A stretch of DNA of 64,000 nt, from the NCBI GenBank assembly GCA_002787815.1, contig PCUY01000057.1, positions 1 to 64,000 on the forward strand. Direction: 5' to 3'. The notes under the pieces were generated by a model. It made no database searches. It was not told the DNA's origin and saw nothing but the letters and a program-made list of their open reading frames with translations. The translations under genes and the position numbers were made by a program. The DNA is from Bacteroidetes bacterium CG12_big_fil_rev_8_21_14_0_65_60_17. Its GTDB lineage: Bacteria; Bacteroidota; Rhodothermia; Rhodothermales; UBA10348. Positions 28,795-39,763 of this stretch are shown in pieces (the stretch's first letter is position 1; every line of letters begins with the position of its first letter).

Positions 28795-30212
28795 GACTCG
28801 GGAAACGTCCCGTACGTGGGCATGTCAAGCTGTGTGCCCGTTCCGGTATGGAACCTGCGATTCTCCCGGTCAAGGTAGATGCTCTCACCGTAGCGCTCCG
28901 ACGCCTCGGCCATGGAGATGATGGCCTGCGTGATGAGAGCCACATCGATATTGCCGTTCGTCTTCGTGTCCGACCGGATGGCATCGAACAGGTTGGCCAC
29001 GTGCGCCGGAATGTGGGGTCCCGGTTCCAGGTTCTCGTAGGACTCCGGATCCACCAGATCGGCAAAAGGCCTTTCCGGACGCAGTTCGACCGAATTTCCA
29101 CCGAAATAGAGCGTGGCCTCGTGGCCCCGGATGACCTGTCCCACACCCTGTTCGTTGACCGTGGAGCCCGCGATGAGCATGCAGAGTCCCGACGGAAATT
29201 CAGCGAGCAGCTGTGTGTTGTCCGTGACCGAGCGGTCGTCCGGCCCCAGCATGGACTGCGTCACGATGTTGTTGCCAATGCAGACGACCCGCTTCGGGAA
29301 CTCCGTGATGTTCGCGGCAATCACGAGCGGATGGATCATGTGGGCCAGCAGATCGCCCAGGATGCCGGCGCAGTAGGGGAGATACTTGCGCCAGCGATGG
29401 TAGTGCTCCCGGTTGAAATCGATTTTATTGTTGACCGGCCCCAACCAGTGCTCCCAGTCCATGGTGCCCGGCGTGACGCCCTCATCGAGTGCATAGTAAT
29501 TCCACTCTCCGTCGGGAGTATTACGCATGTACGAATTCTGCGCAAACGTAGGTGGTCCGATCTTCCCGGCGCGGATGAGCTCTGCCGCCTTGTGCCACTT
29601 GGCCTCGGTCGTATACTGCGAGCCCACCTGGAACTTACGTCCGGACTGCTTGACGGCATCGGCCACGTCGAAAGCTTCGCCAAGGTAGCGTGTCATGGGC
29701 TTTTCACAGTACACGTGCTTGCCGGCGGCCAGCGCATCGATGGCCACCTGGGCGTGCCAGTGATCGACTGTACCGATGAAGACGACGTCCACATCCCTGT
29801 TGTCGATCAGGCGGCGATGATCCTCATAGGTTTCGACCGTATAATCTCCCAGGTTACGAGCCTGGCGTACGGAGTCGAGCAGGTCCCGGGCCTGCGCGCG
29901 CCGGCCCGAGTACAGATCACAGACCGCCATACCCACGGCGTTGTAGTCATAGTTGTGCCAGGTTTCGCCCTCGCTTCCTGCGTTGGCAACCGTACGCACG
30001 TGCGCACTGAAACCCTGCCCGCCGACGCCAACGAAACCCACGTTGAGCCGGTCATTGGCGCCGAGCACAGAGCCCGGGGCGGGCACACCGGCAACCCGGC
30101 CTGCGGGGAGGCCCGCCGCCAGTGCACCACCCGCCGCGAGGGCGCTCTTTTTCAAAAAGGTCCGGCGGGATGCCGCGGAGGAGGACTTTCGGGGGTCTTC
30201 AGGGATGGACAT
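28791..30212 (-). CDS. Tat-exported Gfo/Idh/MocA family oxidoreductase
   Basis: SRRTFLKKSALAAGGALAAGLP Tat-like signal; LNVGFVGVGGQG; VFIGTVDHWHAQVAIDALAAGKHVYCEKPMTR. Confidence 0.92.
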   Translation of the reverse strand: MSIPEDPRKSSSAASRRTFLKKSALAAGGALAAGLPAGRVAGVPAPGSVLGANDRLNVGFVGVGGQGFSAHVRTVANAGSEGETWHNYDYNAVGMAVCDLYSGRRAQARDLLDSVRQARNLGDYTVETYEDHRRLIDNRDVDVVFIGTVDHWHAQVAIDALAAGKHVYCEKPMTRYLGEAFDVADAVKQSGRKFQVGSQYTTEAKWHKAAELIRAGKIGPPTFAQNSYMRNTPDGEWNYYALDEGVTPGTMDWEHWLGPVNNKIDFNREHYHRWRKYLPYCAGILGDLLAHMIHPLVIAANITEFPKRVVCIGNNIVTQSMLGPDDRSVTDNTQLLAEFPSGLCMLIAGSTVNEQGVGQVIRGHEATLYFGGNSVELRPERPFADLVDPESYENLEPGPHIPAHVANLFDAIRSDTKTNGNIDVALITQAIISMAEASERYGESIYLDRENRRFHTGTGTQLDMPTYGTFPES

Positions 30213-30278
30213 GGGATTTTCGCAGATGGAGAAGTGTCGTGTGCCGTAAAATAACACGGCAACCCTGAATGTCCAGAC

Positions 30279-30893
30279 ATGGAGCCACGAATGACGTCAC
30301 AACCTGTTTTTACCCTCGCTGCGGGCCTGCTCATCTGTGCGCTGGCCGCACCCGACGCACAGGCACAGGACACAGGCCAGGCCCATTCCCATACGCTGCA
30401 CGAGCCGGTGTTCGCCGATTCGTCGCACATCGTAATTGACGGTACATCCAACAGGTCCGACTGGACGGTATATGCGCCGGAGTTCTCGGTCACACTCCGA
30501 ATGACGGAAGACAATCAGCCGGCAGACGTGAGCCTGAGGGTCGACGCGCTGGCCATGGAAAGTCGCAAAAGTACGATCATGGACCGCCTCATGCGCGATG
30601 CACTCGATACCGACAACCATGACACGATCACGTTCGCATCCACCGGAATCACGCCGTCCGATTCGTCAACCTATGTCGTGGTCGGGAATCTGGAACTGGC
30701 AGGTACAGAACAACCTGTCACCATACCGGTCACGCGGGGCGTGAACCAGTCGGGACAGGTTGTCTGGGATGGGCAGGTGGCGCTGAAAATGAGCGACTTC
30801 GGCATCAAGCCGCCGACCGCCATGTTCGGCGCCCTGCATACGGGCAATGACGTGACGATCCGCTTCCGCCTGGTTGAATTGCCGGGCGATTGA
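30279..30893 (+). CDS. YceI-family periplasmic protein
   Basis: Signal peptide; SSHIVIDGTSNRSDWTVYAPEF...DNHDTITFASTGITP...GNLELAGTEQPVTIPV...MSDFGIKPPTAMFGALHTGNDVTIRFRL. Confidence 0.88.
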   Translation: MEPRMTSQPVFTLAAGLLICALAAPDAQAQDTGQAHSHTLHEPVFADSSHIVIDGTSNRSDWTVYAPEFSVTLRMTEDNQPADVSLRVDALAMESRKSTIMDRLMRDALDTDNHDTITFASTGITPSDSSTYVVVGNLELAGTEQPVTIPVTRGVNQSGQVVWDGQVALKMSDFGIKPPTAMFGALHTGNDVTIRFRLVELPGD

Positions 30894-30899
30894 GCACGA

Positions 30900-32828
30900 T
30901 CAGCTCTTCGGCTCCTCGTCCTCGTCGTCGACGACTTCGTAGTCCACATCCTTGACTTCGGCGTCGGCGTCGGGCTCGGCGTCCGCGTGGGCACCGTCTC
31001 CGGAAGCGCCATCGGCACCTGCAGCCTGCTGCGCGGCATACATCTCCTGGCTGGCATCGGCCCAGGCTGCATTGAGCTCCTCAATGGCGGGCTCAAGTCC
31101 CGCCACATCCTTGGCCTCGTGCAACTTCTTGACCTCGGCCACGGCCGCTTCAATGCGCGACTTTTTGTCAGCCGGCAGCTTGTCGCCATAGTCGGACAGG
31201 TTCTTTTCCGTCTGCATGACGAGCGCATCGGCGGAATTCAGCTTCTCGATCTCTTCCCTGCGTTTCTTGTCCTCGTCGGCGTGCGCCTTCGCATCGGTGC
31301 GCATCTTCTCGATTTCCTGTTCGGTGAGTCCGGACGAGGCCTCGATACGGATGGACTGCTCCTTGCCGCTGGCGTTGTCCTTTGCGCTTACGTTCAGGAT
31401 ACCATTGGCGTCGATATCAAAGGAAACCTCGATCTGCGGGACGCCTCGCGGCGCCGGCGGAATGCCGTCCAGATGAAAACGGCCTATGGTCCTGTTGTCT
31501 GACGCCATGGACCTGTCACCCTGAAGCACATGGATTTCGACGGAGGGCTGGTTGTCGGCCGCCGTCGAGAACGTTTCGCTCTTCTTGGTCGGGATCGTGG
31601 TGTTGGCCGGTATGAGTACGGTAGATACGCCGCCCAGTGTCTCAATGCCCAGATTGAGCGGAGTCACGTCGAGGAGCAGCACGTCGCTCACATCGCCCGA
31701 CAGCACACCTCCCTGGATGGCAGCTCCAATGGCCACGACCTCATCGGGATTGACCGAGCGGTTGGGTGCCTTGCCAAAGAAATCCTCGGCGGCTTTCTGG
31801 ATGGCCGGAATACGGGTCGATCCGCCGACCAGGATGACCTGGTCGACCTTGTCCTTCGAAACCCCGGCATCCTTGAGTGCTTTTTCCATGGGGGGAATGG
31901 TCCGCTTCACGAGGTCTTCGACCAGGTTTTCAAACTTGGCCCGGGAGATATCCATGGTGAGGTGCTTCGGACCGTCCTGTGTGGCCGTGATGAAAGGCAG
32001 ATTGATCGTCGTGGCCGAGGAACTGGACAGCTCGATCTTGGCCTTTTCAGCGGCTTCCTTGAGTCGCTGCAGGGCCATGGCATCGGAACGGAGATCAATG
32101 CCTTCATCCTTCTTGAACTGGTCTGCGATATAATCTATGAGCCGCTGGTCGAAATCGTCGCCGCCCAGATGCGTGTCGCCGTTGGTTGAGCGGACTTCGA
32201 ACACGCCGTCGCCGAGCTCCAGAATGGAAATGTCATAGGTGCCACCTCCGAGGTCGAAGACAGCCACGATTTCCTCGGACTCTTTCTTGTCGAGACCGTA
32301 TGCGAGTGCGGCCGCCGTCGGCTCATTGATGATCCGGCGCACGGTAAGTCCGGCAATCTCACCCGCTTCCTTGGTCGCGGTCCGCTGCGCATCGTTGAAA
32401 TACGCCGGCACCGTGATCACAGCTTCGGTGACCTTCTCTCCGAGGTAGTCTTCTGCCGTTTGCTTGAGTTTCTGCAGCACCATGGCCGAAATTTCCTGGG
32501 GCGTATAGACCCGGTCGTCAATTTTTACGCGGGCCGTGTTGTTGTCTCCCTCGACAACCTCATAGGGTACGGTCTTGAGTTCACTACCCACCTCACCGTG
32601 CTTCCGGCCCATGAAGCGCTTGATGGAGAAGACTGTGTTGTTCGGATTGGTGATGGCCTGACGCTTGGCGGGGGCACCCACAAGACGCTCGCCATCCTTC
32701 TTGAACGCTACAATCGATGGCGTGGTGCGGGCGCCTTCTGCATTTGTGATTACGACGGGCTCTCCACCCTCCATGACGGAGACGACGGAGTTCGTGGTGC
32801 CCAGATCAATGCCAATAATTTTACCCAT
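30900..32828 (-). CDS. dnaK: Molecular chaperone DnaK (Hsp70)
   Basis: [21 protein letters not shown]...[15 protein letters not shown]...[14 protein letters not shown]; acidic C-terminal tail [16 protein letters not shown]. Confidence 0.98.
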   Translation of the reverse strand: MGKIIGIDLGTTNSVVSVMEGGEPVVITNAEGARTTPSIVAFKKDGERLVGAPAKRQAITNPNNTVFSIKRFMGRKHGEVGSELKTVPYEVVEGDNNTARVKIDDRVYTPQEISAMVLQKLKQTAEDYLGEKVTEAVITVPAYFNDAQRTATKEAGEIAGLTVRRIINEPTAAALAYGLDKKESEEIVAVFDLGGGTYDISILELGDGVFEVRSTNGDTHLGGDDFDQRLIDYIADQFKKDEGIDLRSDAMALQRLKEAAEKAKIELSSSSATTINLPFITATQDGPKHLTMDISRAKFENLVEDLVKRTIPPMEKALKDAGVSKDKVDQVILVGGSTRIPAIQKAAEDFFGKAPNRSVNPDEVVAIGAAIQGGVLSGDVSDVLLLDVTPLNLGIETLGGVSTVLIPANTTIPTKKSETFSTAADNQPSVEIHVLQGDRSMASDNRTIGRFHLDGIPPAPRGVPQIEVSFDIDANGILNVSAKDNASGKEQSIRIEASSGLTEQEIEKMRTDAKAHADEDKKRREEIEKLNSADALVMQTEKNLSDYGDKLPADKKSRIEAAVAEVKKLHEAKDVAGLEPAIEELNAAWADASQEMYAAQQAAGADGASGDGAHADAEPDADAEVKDVDYEVVDDEDEEPKS

Positions 32829-32981
32829 GATGTTTCAGTTCGGTGTTCGGTCAGAGTGTCATGGATGACTGCATACAAGAACAATGCCGATTTGGGTATT
32901 CAGACATATTGTCAGCATCCTTTTCAACTGACTTCCAGTGGCGTTACTGGTATATTGCCACAACGTCGAACATCCAGTCAC

Positions 32982-33542
32982 ATGAAGCACGTTCCAAATG
33001 CGTTGACCGTGGTCCGTATCCTGGTCACGCCGGTCCTGCTCTACCTGCTTTACCGAGGTGGCGCCACAGGACACGCCTGGGCATTGGTGCTCTTTGTAGC
33101 AGCCTCGCTCTCGGACTGGCTCGACGGCAAGTTGGCACGGCTTTTCTCGGTCCGATCGCGGCTTGGGCAGTTCCTGGACCCCATGGCCGACAAAGTGCTC
33201 GTTCTCGGGACGTTCGGCATGCTGTGGTGGCTCTACCCATCCATTGTGCCTCTGTGGGCTGTCCTGCTCATTGCACTGCGTGACATCGGCGTCACGCTGC
33301 TTCGGAGTGTATACGAGCGACAGGGGCGCAGCCTGACCACCAGCCGCTTTGCGAAATGGAAGACAGCGGCCCAACTCACGTTCCTGATCGGTTTTCTGGT
33401 TCTGCTGACGGCCCAGGATATCCCGGGTGCCGTGGGGCATGGCGCAGGTGTCGTGCTGGACAGTACAATTCTGGTCTATGTCCTTACCGGGGTCGTCCTT
33501 GTCACACTCTACACCGGATATCTCTATTTCAGAACCGCATGA
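32982..33542 (+). CDS. pgsA: CDP-alcohol phosphatidyltransferase, probably phosphatidylglycerophosphate synthase
   Basis: MKHVPNALTVVRILVTPVLLYLL...ASLSDWLDGKLARLFSVRSRLGQFLDPMADKVLV (CDP-OH-P signature). Confidence 0.9.
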   Translation: MKHVPNALTVVRILVTPVLLYLLYRGGATGHAWALVLFVAASLSDWLDGKLARLFSVRSRLGQFLDPMADKVLVLGTFGMLWWLYPSIVPLWAVLLIALRDIGVTLLRSVYERQGRSLTTSRFAKWKTAAQLTFLIGFLVLLTAQDIPGAVGHGAGVVLDSTILVYVLTGVVLVTLYTGYLYFRTA

Positions 33543-34216
33543 GTCCACCGCCTGCCGCACGTACCACCAATGACACCGCCCGATGGCTGGCCGCAGCACT
33601 GATGGATATCGGAGCCCTCGTACTGCGTCCCGATGAACCGTTCACCTGGGCCTCCGGCCGGCGTGCCCCGATATACTGCGACAACCGCCTCACGCTCGGC
33701 TATCCTGATCTGCGCGGAGCCATCTGCCGTGCTTTCGCCGGCTGCATCGCTTCTGAAAAATGGGAGGTGGATGCGATCGTGGGCACGGCCACGGCGGGTA
33801 TTCCGCACGCCGCGTGGCTGGCCGGGAGACTGAACCTCCCCATGGCCTATGTCCGCTCGTCTGCCAAGGGACACGGGCGGGAGAACCGGGTTGAAGGGAG
33901 GCTTCCGAGCCGCGCACGTGTGGTGGTTGTAGAGGATCTGGTATCGACCGGGATGTCGTCAACAGCCGTATTGCCTCCCCTTGAGGCACTTGGATGTGAT
34001 GTACTCGGTGTGATGGCCATTTTCACGTATGCGCTGCCCGAAGCCGCAACGGCTTTTTCTGACGCGGGCGTACCCATTGTGACGCTCTCCTCGTTCCCGG
34101 TACTGATTACAGTTGCCCGCGAAAAGGAACTCCTCGGCGAGGAGGAATGCTCATCGCTCGAAGCCTGGTACCGGGACCCTTCGGCCTGGTCCGTTGCGCA
34201 TGGAGGAAGCAATTGA
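33539..34216 (+). CDS. pyrE: Orotate phosphoribosyltransferase
   Basis: WASGRRAPIYCDNRLTLGYPDLR...GTATAGIPHAAWLA...VVVVEDLVSTGMSS; ATGA overlap with pgsA. Confidence 0.92.
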   Translation: MSPPPAARTTNDTARWLAAALMDIGALVLRPDEPFTWASGRRAPIYCDNRLTLGYPDLRGAICRAFAGCIASEKWEVDAIVGTATAGIPHAAWLAGRLNLPMAYVRSSAKGHGRENRVEGRLPSRARVVVVEDLVSTGMSSTAVLPPLEALGCDVLGVMAIFTYALPEAATAFSDAGVPIVTLSSFPVLITVAREKELLGEEECSSLEAWYRDPSAWSVAHGGSN

Positions 34217-34217
34217 C

Positions 34218-35474
34218 ATGACAGCAACCATCGTCACGATTGGCGACGAACTGCTTATTGGCCAGATCGTGAATACGAATGCGTCCTGGATCGGTGAGCA
34301 GCTTACGCTCCGGGGCGTGGATGTCATCCGGACCGTTACCGTTGGGGATTCTCCGTCAATGATCAAAGATGAACTCGGCCGGGCACTGGAAAACGGTCGG
34401 ATTGCCATCCTGACCGGGGGATTGGGACCCACCCACGATGACGTCACCAAGCACGCCGTCGCCGAATTTTTCGGCGACCGGCTTACGCGCCGTCAGGATG
34501 TACTCGACGCGGTGGAGGCCCGCTTTGCTTCCCGCGGAATCCGGGTGCTCGATGTGAACCGCGATCAGGCGTTGGCACCGGAATCATTCAAGGCCGTAGT
34601 AAACCGTGCCGGGACCGCTCCCGCACTGCTCAGGCGAACAAAGACACCCAAAGGAGAGGGCCTGGTTGCACTTTTGCCGGGAGTTCCTCACGAAATGAAG
34701 CATTTCATGGAGGAAGCCGTGCTCCCGGAAATTGAGACGCTGGGTGAGCACGGAGCCATTGCACATCGAACACTGCTGACCGCGGGTCTTGGTGAGTCGC
34801 TGGTGCACGAGCGGCTTGCCGGTATAGATGAACTGCTGGGCGACGATGTTTCGCTTGCCTATCTCCCCAATATACACGGAGTGCGCGTACGCGCTACGGT
34901 GCGGGCAGCAACGGCAGAGGAGGCGGAACGTAGGCGCGACGAGGTCACCGTGTGGATACGTGAGCGGCTTGGCGTACTGGTATACGGGGAGGGCTCCGAC
35001 ACGCTCGAAGGTGCCCTCGGGCGCATGCTCCGTGAGAGAAACTACACCATTGCCGTGGCGGAAAGCTGCACCGGGGGGCTTGTCGCGCACCGGATCACGA
35101 ACGTAGCCGGTGCATCGGATTACATGGTTGGAGGCATCGTGTCATATGGAAATTCTGTAAAGTCATCACTTCTGGGGGTAGATGCGACGGTCCTGGCCGA
35201 ACACGGCGCCGTCAGTGAACAGGTGGCCCGTTGTATGGCCGAAGGGGTACGTTCGGCACTCGGATCCGATACCGCACTCAGTACGACCGGGATCATGGGC
35301 CCGGGAGGTGGCACGCCCGACAAACCCGTTGGCACCGTTTGGGTTGGACTGGCGCTTCCGGATCGTACCGAGGCCCGGTTGCTTCGACTCGGAACGAGTC
35401 GGCTCCGAAACAAGGAGCGGGCGGCCGCGCAGACCATGAATGAACTCCGTATCCTGCTTGGAGAGGGTGCGTGA
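34218..35474 (+). CDS. cinA: CinA family competence/damage-inducible protein
   Basis: MTATIVTIGDELLIGQIVNTNASWIGEQL...LTGGLGPTHDDVTK...AVAESCTGGLVAHRITN...STTGIMGPGGGTPDKPVGTVW. Confidence 0.95.
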   Translation: MTATIVTIGDELLIGQIVNTNASWIGEQLTLRGVDVIRTVTVGDSPSMIKDELGRALENGRIAILTGGLGPTHDDVTKHAVAEFFGDRLTRRQDVLDAVEARFASRGIRVLDVNRDQALAPESFKAVVNRAGTAPALLRRTKTPKGEGLVALLPGVPHEMKHFMEEAVLPEIETLGEHGAIAHRTLLTAGLGESLVHERLAGIDELLGDDVSLAYLPNIHGVRVRATVRAATAEEAERRRDEVTVWIRERLGVLVYGEGSDTLEGALGRMLRERNYTIAVAESCTGGLVAHRITNVAGASDYMVGGIVSYGNSVKSSLLGVDATVLAEHGAVSEQVARCMAEGVRSALGSDTALSTTGIMGPGGGTPDKPVGTVWVGLALPDRTEARLLRLGTSRLRNKERAAAQTMNELRILLGEGA

Positions 35475-35507
35475 CGCCCGCTTGTGCGTGGCGTGGTTAT
35501 GTTCCGC

Positions 35508-35545
35508 TTGACATCGTGTCAAAGCAGGTGACAATACGCTGTCAC
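35508..35545 (+). promoter_or_regulatory. recA promoter with two perfect inverted repeats (candidate SOS/LexA-type operator)
   Basis: TTGACAtcgTGTCAA at 35508-35522 and GTGACAatacgcTGTCAC at 35528-35545; TTGACA-N16-GACAAT also fits a sigma70-like promoter. Confidence 0.5.
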
Positions 35546-35638
35546 AGGCAGGCCCTATCATGTGTGTGTCATGTGTGCGTATATTGGTTCCGCAAGGCCC
35601 GGTAACGCCACGAAAACCGAAACAGAAAACATAGAACC

Positions 35639-36682
35639 ATGAGTACGCAGGAATCAGCCAAACAGCGCGCATTGGACTTGGCGCTCAAGCAGATCGAAAA
35701 AACCTACGGCAAGGGTGCCATCATGCGTCTGGGTGACACGCCGGACGTTCGCATCGGTGCCATTTCGACCGGTTCCCTTGCGCTCGATGCGGCGCTCGGT
35801 GTCGGAGGCGTTCCGCGAGGTCGGGTCATTGAGATCTATGGACCGGAATCTTCGGGAAAAACCACACTTGCGACCCATATCATCGCCGAGGCACAGAAAC
35901 TTGGAGGGTCGTGCGCCTTCATAGACGCCGAGCATGCATTCGATGCCACGTATGCGGAAAAGCTGGGTGTGGATATTGATACGATGCTGGTCTCGCAGCC
36001 CGATACCGGGGAAGATGCCCTCAACATATGTGATACGCTGGTGCGTAGCGGTGCACTCGACGTGATCGTCATTGATTCGGTGGCTGCGCTCGTGCCGCGG
36101 GCTGAGATCGAGGGTGACATGGGAGACAGTCATGTCGGGCTCCAGGCGCGACTCATGAGCCAGGCACTTCGCAAGTTGACCGGAACGCTGAACCGGACGA
36201 GAACCGTATTGATCTTCATCAACCAGATCAGGGAGAAAATCGGCGTCATGTTCGGTAACCCGGAAACCACATCCGGTGGTCGCGCGCTCAAATTCTATGC
36301 ATCTGTCCGCATGGACATCCGGCGTATTGGCGCCGTCAAGGATGGCGCGGACGTGACGGGCAACCGTACGCGCGTCAAAATCGTGAAGAACAAGGTCGCA
36401 CCGCCCTTCAAGCAGGCCGAGTTCGACATCATTTACGGCGAGGGCATTTCCTCACGCGGCGAACTGATTGACCTGGGAGTTGACAATGACATCGTGACCA
36501 AGTCCGGCTCGTGGTATTCCTACGGAGATATCAAAATCGGACAGGGTCGGGATGCGGCCAAGCAGTGGCTGACAGACAACCCGACGTTGCATGACGAGAT
36601 TGCCGCTCGCGTGCGCGAGGCCATTGGCATGGTTACTGTCACCGCCACGAACGGCGTCGAGGAAGCTGAAGAAGTCGGGTGA
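35639..36682 (+). CDS. recA: Recombinase RecA
   Basis: [23 protein letters not shown]...[23 protein letters not shown]...[39 protein letters not shown]. Confidence 0.99.
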   Translation: MSTQESAKQRALDLALKQIEKTYGKGAIMRLGDTPDVRIGAISTGSLALDAALGVGGVPRGRVIEIYGPESSGKTTLATHIIAEAQKLGGSCAFIDAEHAFDATYAEKLGVDIDTMLVSQPDTGEDALNICDTLVRSGALDVIVIDSVAALVPRAEIEGDMGDSHVGLQARLMSQALRKLTGTLNRTRTVLIFINQIREKIGVMFGNPETTSGGRALKFYASVRMDIRRIGAVKDGADVTGNRTRVKIVKNKVAPPFKQAEFDIIYGEGISSRGELIDLGVDNDIVTKSGSWYSYGDIKIGQGRDAAKQWLTDNPTLHDEIAARVREAIGMVTVTATNGVEEAEEVG

Positions 36683-37353
36683 AATCCCAGTCACATCATG
36701 CTCCTGGTGCCCTCTTCCGGGTCTGTCTGCTGGCCGCCTGTGTAGTCGCAGCCCCGGGCCGGGTAGCCACAGCGCAGGCTTCCGAGGGTCATGGCGATGT
36801 CACCTGGAACAGTCGAAGCCTGGACGTACGCTGGCTCAAGCGCGTGCACGAGGCCGACTCACCGTGGGTCCGGTACCCCCTGCAGGCTGCCCACCGCTCT
36901 GCGTGGCCCGTGTTCATGCTGTCGGTGCCGACTGCGCTTGCAGTGTCCGAGACCACAGGGTCCTGGTCCTCGTCCGATGTAGCCGCACTCGGTGTGTCGG
37001 CCGTCCTGGCCGGGGGAGGGGCTGTCGTTCTCAAGCGCATCTTTCGGCGCGATCGTCCGTACGTGACCCATGCGTTCGTAGACCCTTATCACAGCCGGGC
37101 CGGTGGCGATCCAACGGGTCGGTTGTTGTCCGATTCAGCGTCCATGCCCTCGGGTCATGCTTCACTTGCAGCTTCTCTTGCCGTCTCGTCCATGTTGTCC
37201 CATCCGAGACCGGCCATTATCGCCATCGGCTCCACGTGGGCTGCGTCTGTCGCGCTCTCCAGGGTCTGGCTCGGTGTCCACTATCCGTCGGACATCCTGG
37301 TGGGGTCCCTGCTCGGGGCATCGGTTGCTGCGGCAGTTCACATTGTGCGGTAG
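36679..37353 (+). CDS. PAP2 family phosphatase
   Basis: [40 protein letters not shown]. Confidence 0.9.
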   Translation: MKSQSHHAPGALFRVCLLAACVVAAPGRVATAQASEGHGDVTWNSRSLDVRWLKRVHEADSPWVRYPLQAAHRSAWPVFMLSVPTALAVSETTGSWSSSDVAALGVSAVLAGGGAVVLKRIFRRDRPYVTHAFVDPYHSRAGGDPTGRLLSDSASMPSGHASLAASLAVSSMLSHPRPAIIAIGSTWAASVALSRVWLGVHYPSDILVGSLLGASVAAAVHIVR

Positions 37354-37354
37354 G

Positions 37355-39727
37355 TTGGTTGTAGCCTTCCCGGTGGCGGTCGCCCTTTTGATGACCGCGC
37401 CGTTGGCCCGGGCGCAGGTGGCTGGTCCGATTGGCCAGGGCACGAATGTGCTGGAAGGAACCGTGCGGGACGACGCCACGGGAGAGTGGCTTCCGGGGGC
37501 GACAGTCCAGATCGAAGGCACCTATACGGGAACCGTGACCAACTCGGAAGGAGTGTTTGCGCTTGCTGCCCGATCACTTCCCACCGTGCTCGAAGTGCGA
37601 TTCATAGGGTATGAGACGGAGCGCGTACGTGTATCGGAAAACGAAACGGGTCTGCTGGACATTCGACTGAGGCAGGCATCCATCGAACTGCCGGAACTCG
37701 TCGTTTCCTCTGAAGACCCCGCTGTGGGTATCATGCGCAGGGTCATTCGGCGCAAGGCGGAGCAGAAGGAAATGCTGGAGAGTTATGCCGTTGACGCCTA
37801 CAACCGGTTCCGGGTCGAGAACGATACGGGAATCGTGTCCATCTGGGAGAGTTTTACCGAAGCCTGGTGGCACCGCGACCGGGGTATCAGGGAAGTATCG
37901 GTATGGCAGGAGCAGACCCGGAACGCGGATCTGGATGACGCCCTTCCAGCCGCAATTTTTGTCGTCAACCTGTCGGACGACGACATTGATGTAGCGGGAC
38001 ACCGACTCATGGGGGTGACGCACCCGCGTGCACTGTCCATGTACGATTTCCGATTGGACACGATGCGGGCCATGGACAGTCGGATTGTCTACGATATCCT
38101 GGTGGCTCCAAAGTCAAATCGGGGATCAGGGTTTGTGGGTCGGATTGCCGTACTGGATGAGGAGTGGGTCATGATTCATGCTCGGCTCAGCCCGGGTGCA
38201 TCGTTTCTTTTCCCCCCACCTATCGAAGAAATCGATGTGACGTATGAGCAGCAGTTTTCAAGGTTTTCCGGGGAGTATTGGCTGCCGGCTTCGCTGGCCT
38301 CCGATATCAACGTCCGTATAGGACTCGGGCGCATGCTCACACTTCCGGAAATCAGGATCCGGCAGCTGTCCCGGCTCACGGACTTCAGGATCAATGTGCC
38401 GGTGCCGGACTCACTCTACGGCCAGGAGGATCTGGTCGTAGTCGATACGACCCGTATGGAGAAAATGCGACCCGCCGCACTCATAGCCGTGCCACTCACG
38501 CCAGAGGAGGAGTCCGCCTATGCGACGCTGGACTCGACCGTGACGATGGAAGATGCGTTCCAACCCGGGGGAATACTCGGGCGGTTGAGTCGAGCGGGTG
38601 GAGACAGCGACGACACGGGCGGACCATCAATCGGCGGCCGCGGCATGTTCTCTGCCATAAGCGTTCGACCGGGTTTCTGGTACAACCGGGTGCAGGGTTT
38701 GCATTCGGAGGCACAGGTGGACGTTGATCTGCCCCGTGACGTGCAGATGGCGGCCACAATCGGGTATGACGGAGCCAGTCGGGAATGGACGAAGCGTGCA
38801 ATGCTCGCCGTTGGTCACCGCGTGAGGTGGCAGGCAGAGGTATTCGATGACGTGGATGTACGCGTCCGAAGCCTCATGAAAAGCCAGTTGCTGAACTCGC
38901 TGACCGTTGTGGCTGGAGACCCAGACTATTTCGATTATGTTTCCCGGCGAGGGGTGGCCACCGGCGTCCGTCTGGAAATACCGGGGTCGTGGTGGGTGGA
39001 GTCAGGCCTGGATCACACGGAATACGGTTCGGTACCTGTCCGCGTCCAGGATACGTTCCTGGGTACGGATGTGGACCAGGTACCCAATGTTGCCATTGAT
39101 GAAGGCACCCTTACACGTGTCCGGATCGGTCTGGGCCGGGAATGGGCGTTCGTCCCTTTCGGCATCGGGGGTAGCCGGCGTGCCGAGGCCGATGTGGAAG
39201 TCGGCCTCGGAGGAAGCATGCCAGACAGCGATTCGTATGTACGGGCCACGGCGGAGGTCTATTGGCGTGTACCCACGTTCAATCGCAGACGCCTCCTGCC
39301 CCAGGCGCTGGATCTCCGCATTATGGGGGGTATCATGTCGCGACGAACCCCGTCCGTACGGTACGGGCTCGTGGATGGCTCGTCCCGCTTCATGGAATTC
39401 GGGGCGCTGCGGACGCGGGAAGACAGACCCTATGAGGGGACCCGCTATGGGCTGGTGGCCTGGGAGCATACGCTGCGAACCATTCCTTTTGAAATGCTGG
39501 GTTGGGGCTGGGCGGTAGAGCGCCAGTGGAATGTGATTGTGCACGGTGCGCATGGAGCGGCCTGGGCGCCCCGCACGGACGCGGCCGCTCCGGGCGCCCA
39601 GGCGGGGGGCCACCACGAAGTCGGGGTATCGCTCTCGGGCCTTTTCACGCTCTTCCGGATCGATGGCGCCTGGCGTCTGGACGAGCGGGATTTCCGCGCT
39701 GGCATATCTTTTGCTCGGATATTCTGA
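37355..39727 (+). CDS. DUF5686-like outer-membrane protein with CarboxypepD_reg-like N-terminus
   Basis: LEGTVRDDATGEWLPGATVQIEGTYTGTVTNSEGVFAL; MRRVIRRKAEQKEMLESYAVDAYNRFRVEN; C-terminal FRAGISFARIF. Start set at in-frame TTG; uncertain. Confidence 0.8.
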   Translation: MVVAFPVAVALLMTAPLARAQVAGPIGQGTNVLEGTVRDDATGEWLPGATVQIEGTYTGTVTNSEGVFALAARSLPTVLEVRFIGYETERVRVSENETGLLDIRLRQASIELPELVVSSEDPAVGIMRRVIRRKAEQKEMLESYAVDAYNRFRVENDTGIVSIWESFTEAWWHRDRGIREVSVWQEQTRNADLDDALPAAIFVVNLSDDDIDVAGHRLMGVTHPRALSMYDFRLDTMRAMDSRIVYDILVAPKSNRGSGFVGRIAVLDEEWVMIHARLSPGASFLFPPPIEEIDVTYEQQFSRFSGEYWLPASLASDINVRIGLGRMLTLPEIRIRQLSRLTDFRINVPVPDSLYGQEDLVVVDTTRMEKMRPAALIAVPLTPEEESAYATLDSTVTMEDAFQPGGILGRLSRAGGDSDDTGGPSIGGRGMFSAISVRPGFWYNRVQGLHSEAQVDVDLPRDVQMAATIGYDGASREWTKRAMLAVGHRVRWQAEVFDDVDVRVRSLMKSQLLNSLTVVAGDPDYFDYVSRRGVATGVRLEIPGSWWVESGLDHTEYGSVPVRVQDTFLGTDVDQVPNVAIDEGTLTRVRIGLGREWAFVPFGIGGSRRAEADVEVGLGGSMPDSDSYVRATAEVYWRVPTFNRRRLLPQALDLRIMGGIMSRRTPSVRYGLVDGSSRFMEFGALRTREDRPYEGTRYGLVAWEHTLRTIPFEMLGWGWAVERQWNVIVHGAHGAAWAPRTDAAAPGAQAGGHHEVGVSLSGLFTLFRIDGAWRLDERDFRAGISFARIF

Positions 39728-39763
39728 GCCCGGCGTCGGTGGTCTGTGGCAGCAGGCGGAACG

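Noticed and set aside
28848-30254. 468-aa plus-strand ORF
   Set aside because: Mirror of the Gfo/Idh/MocA gene; no domain signature.
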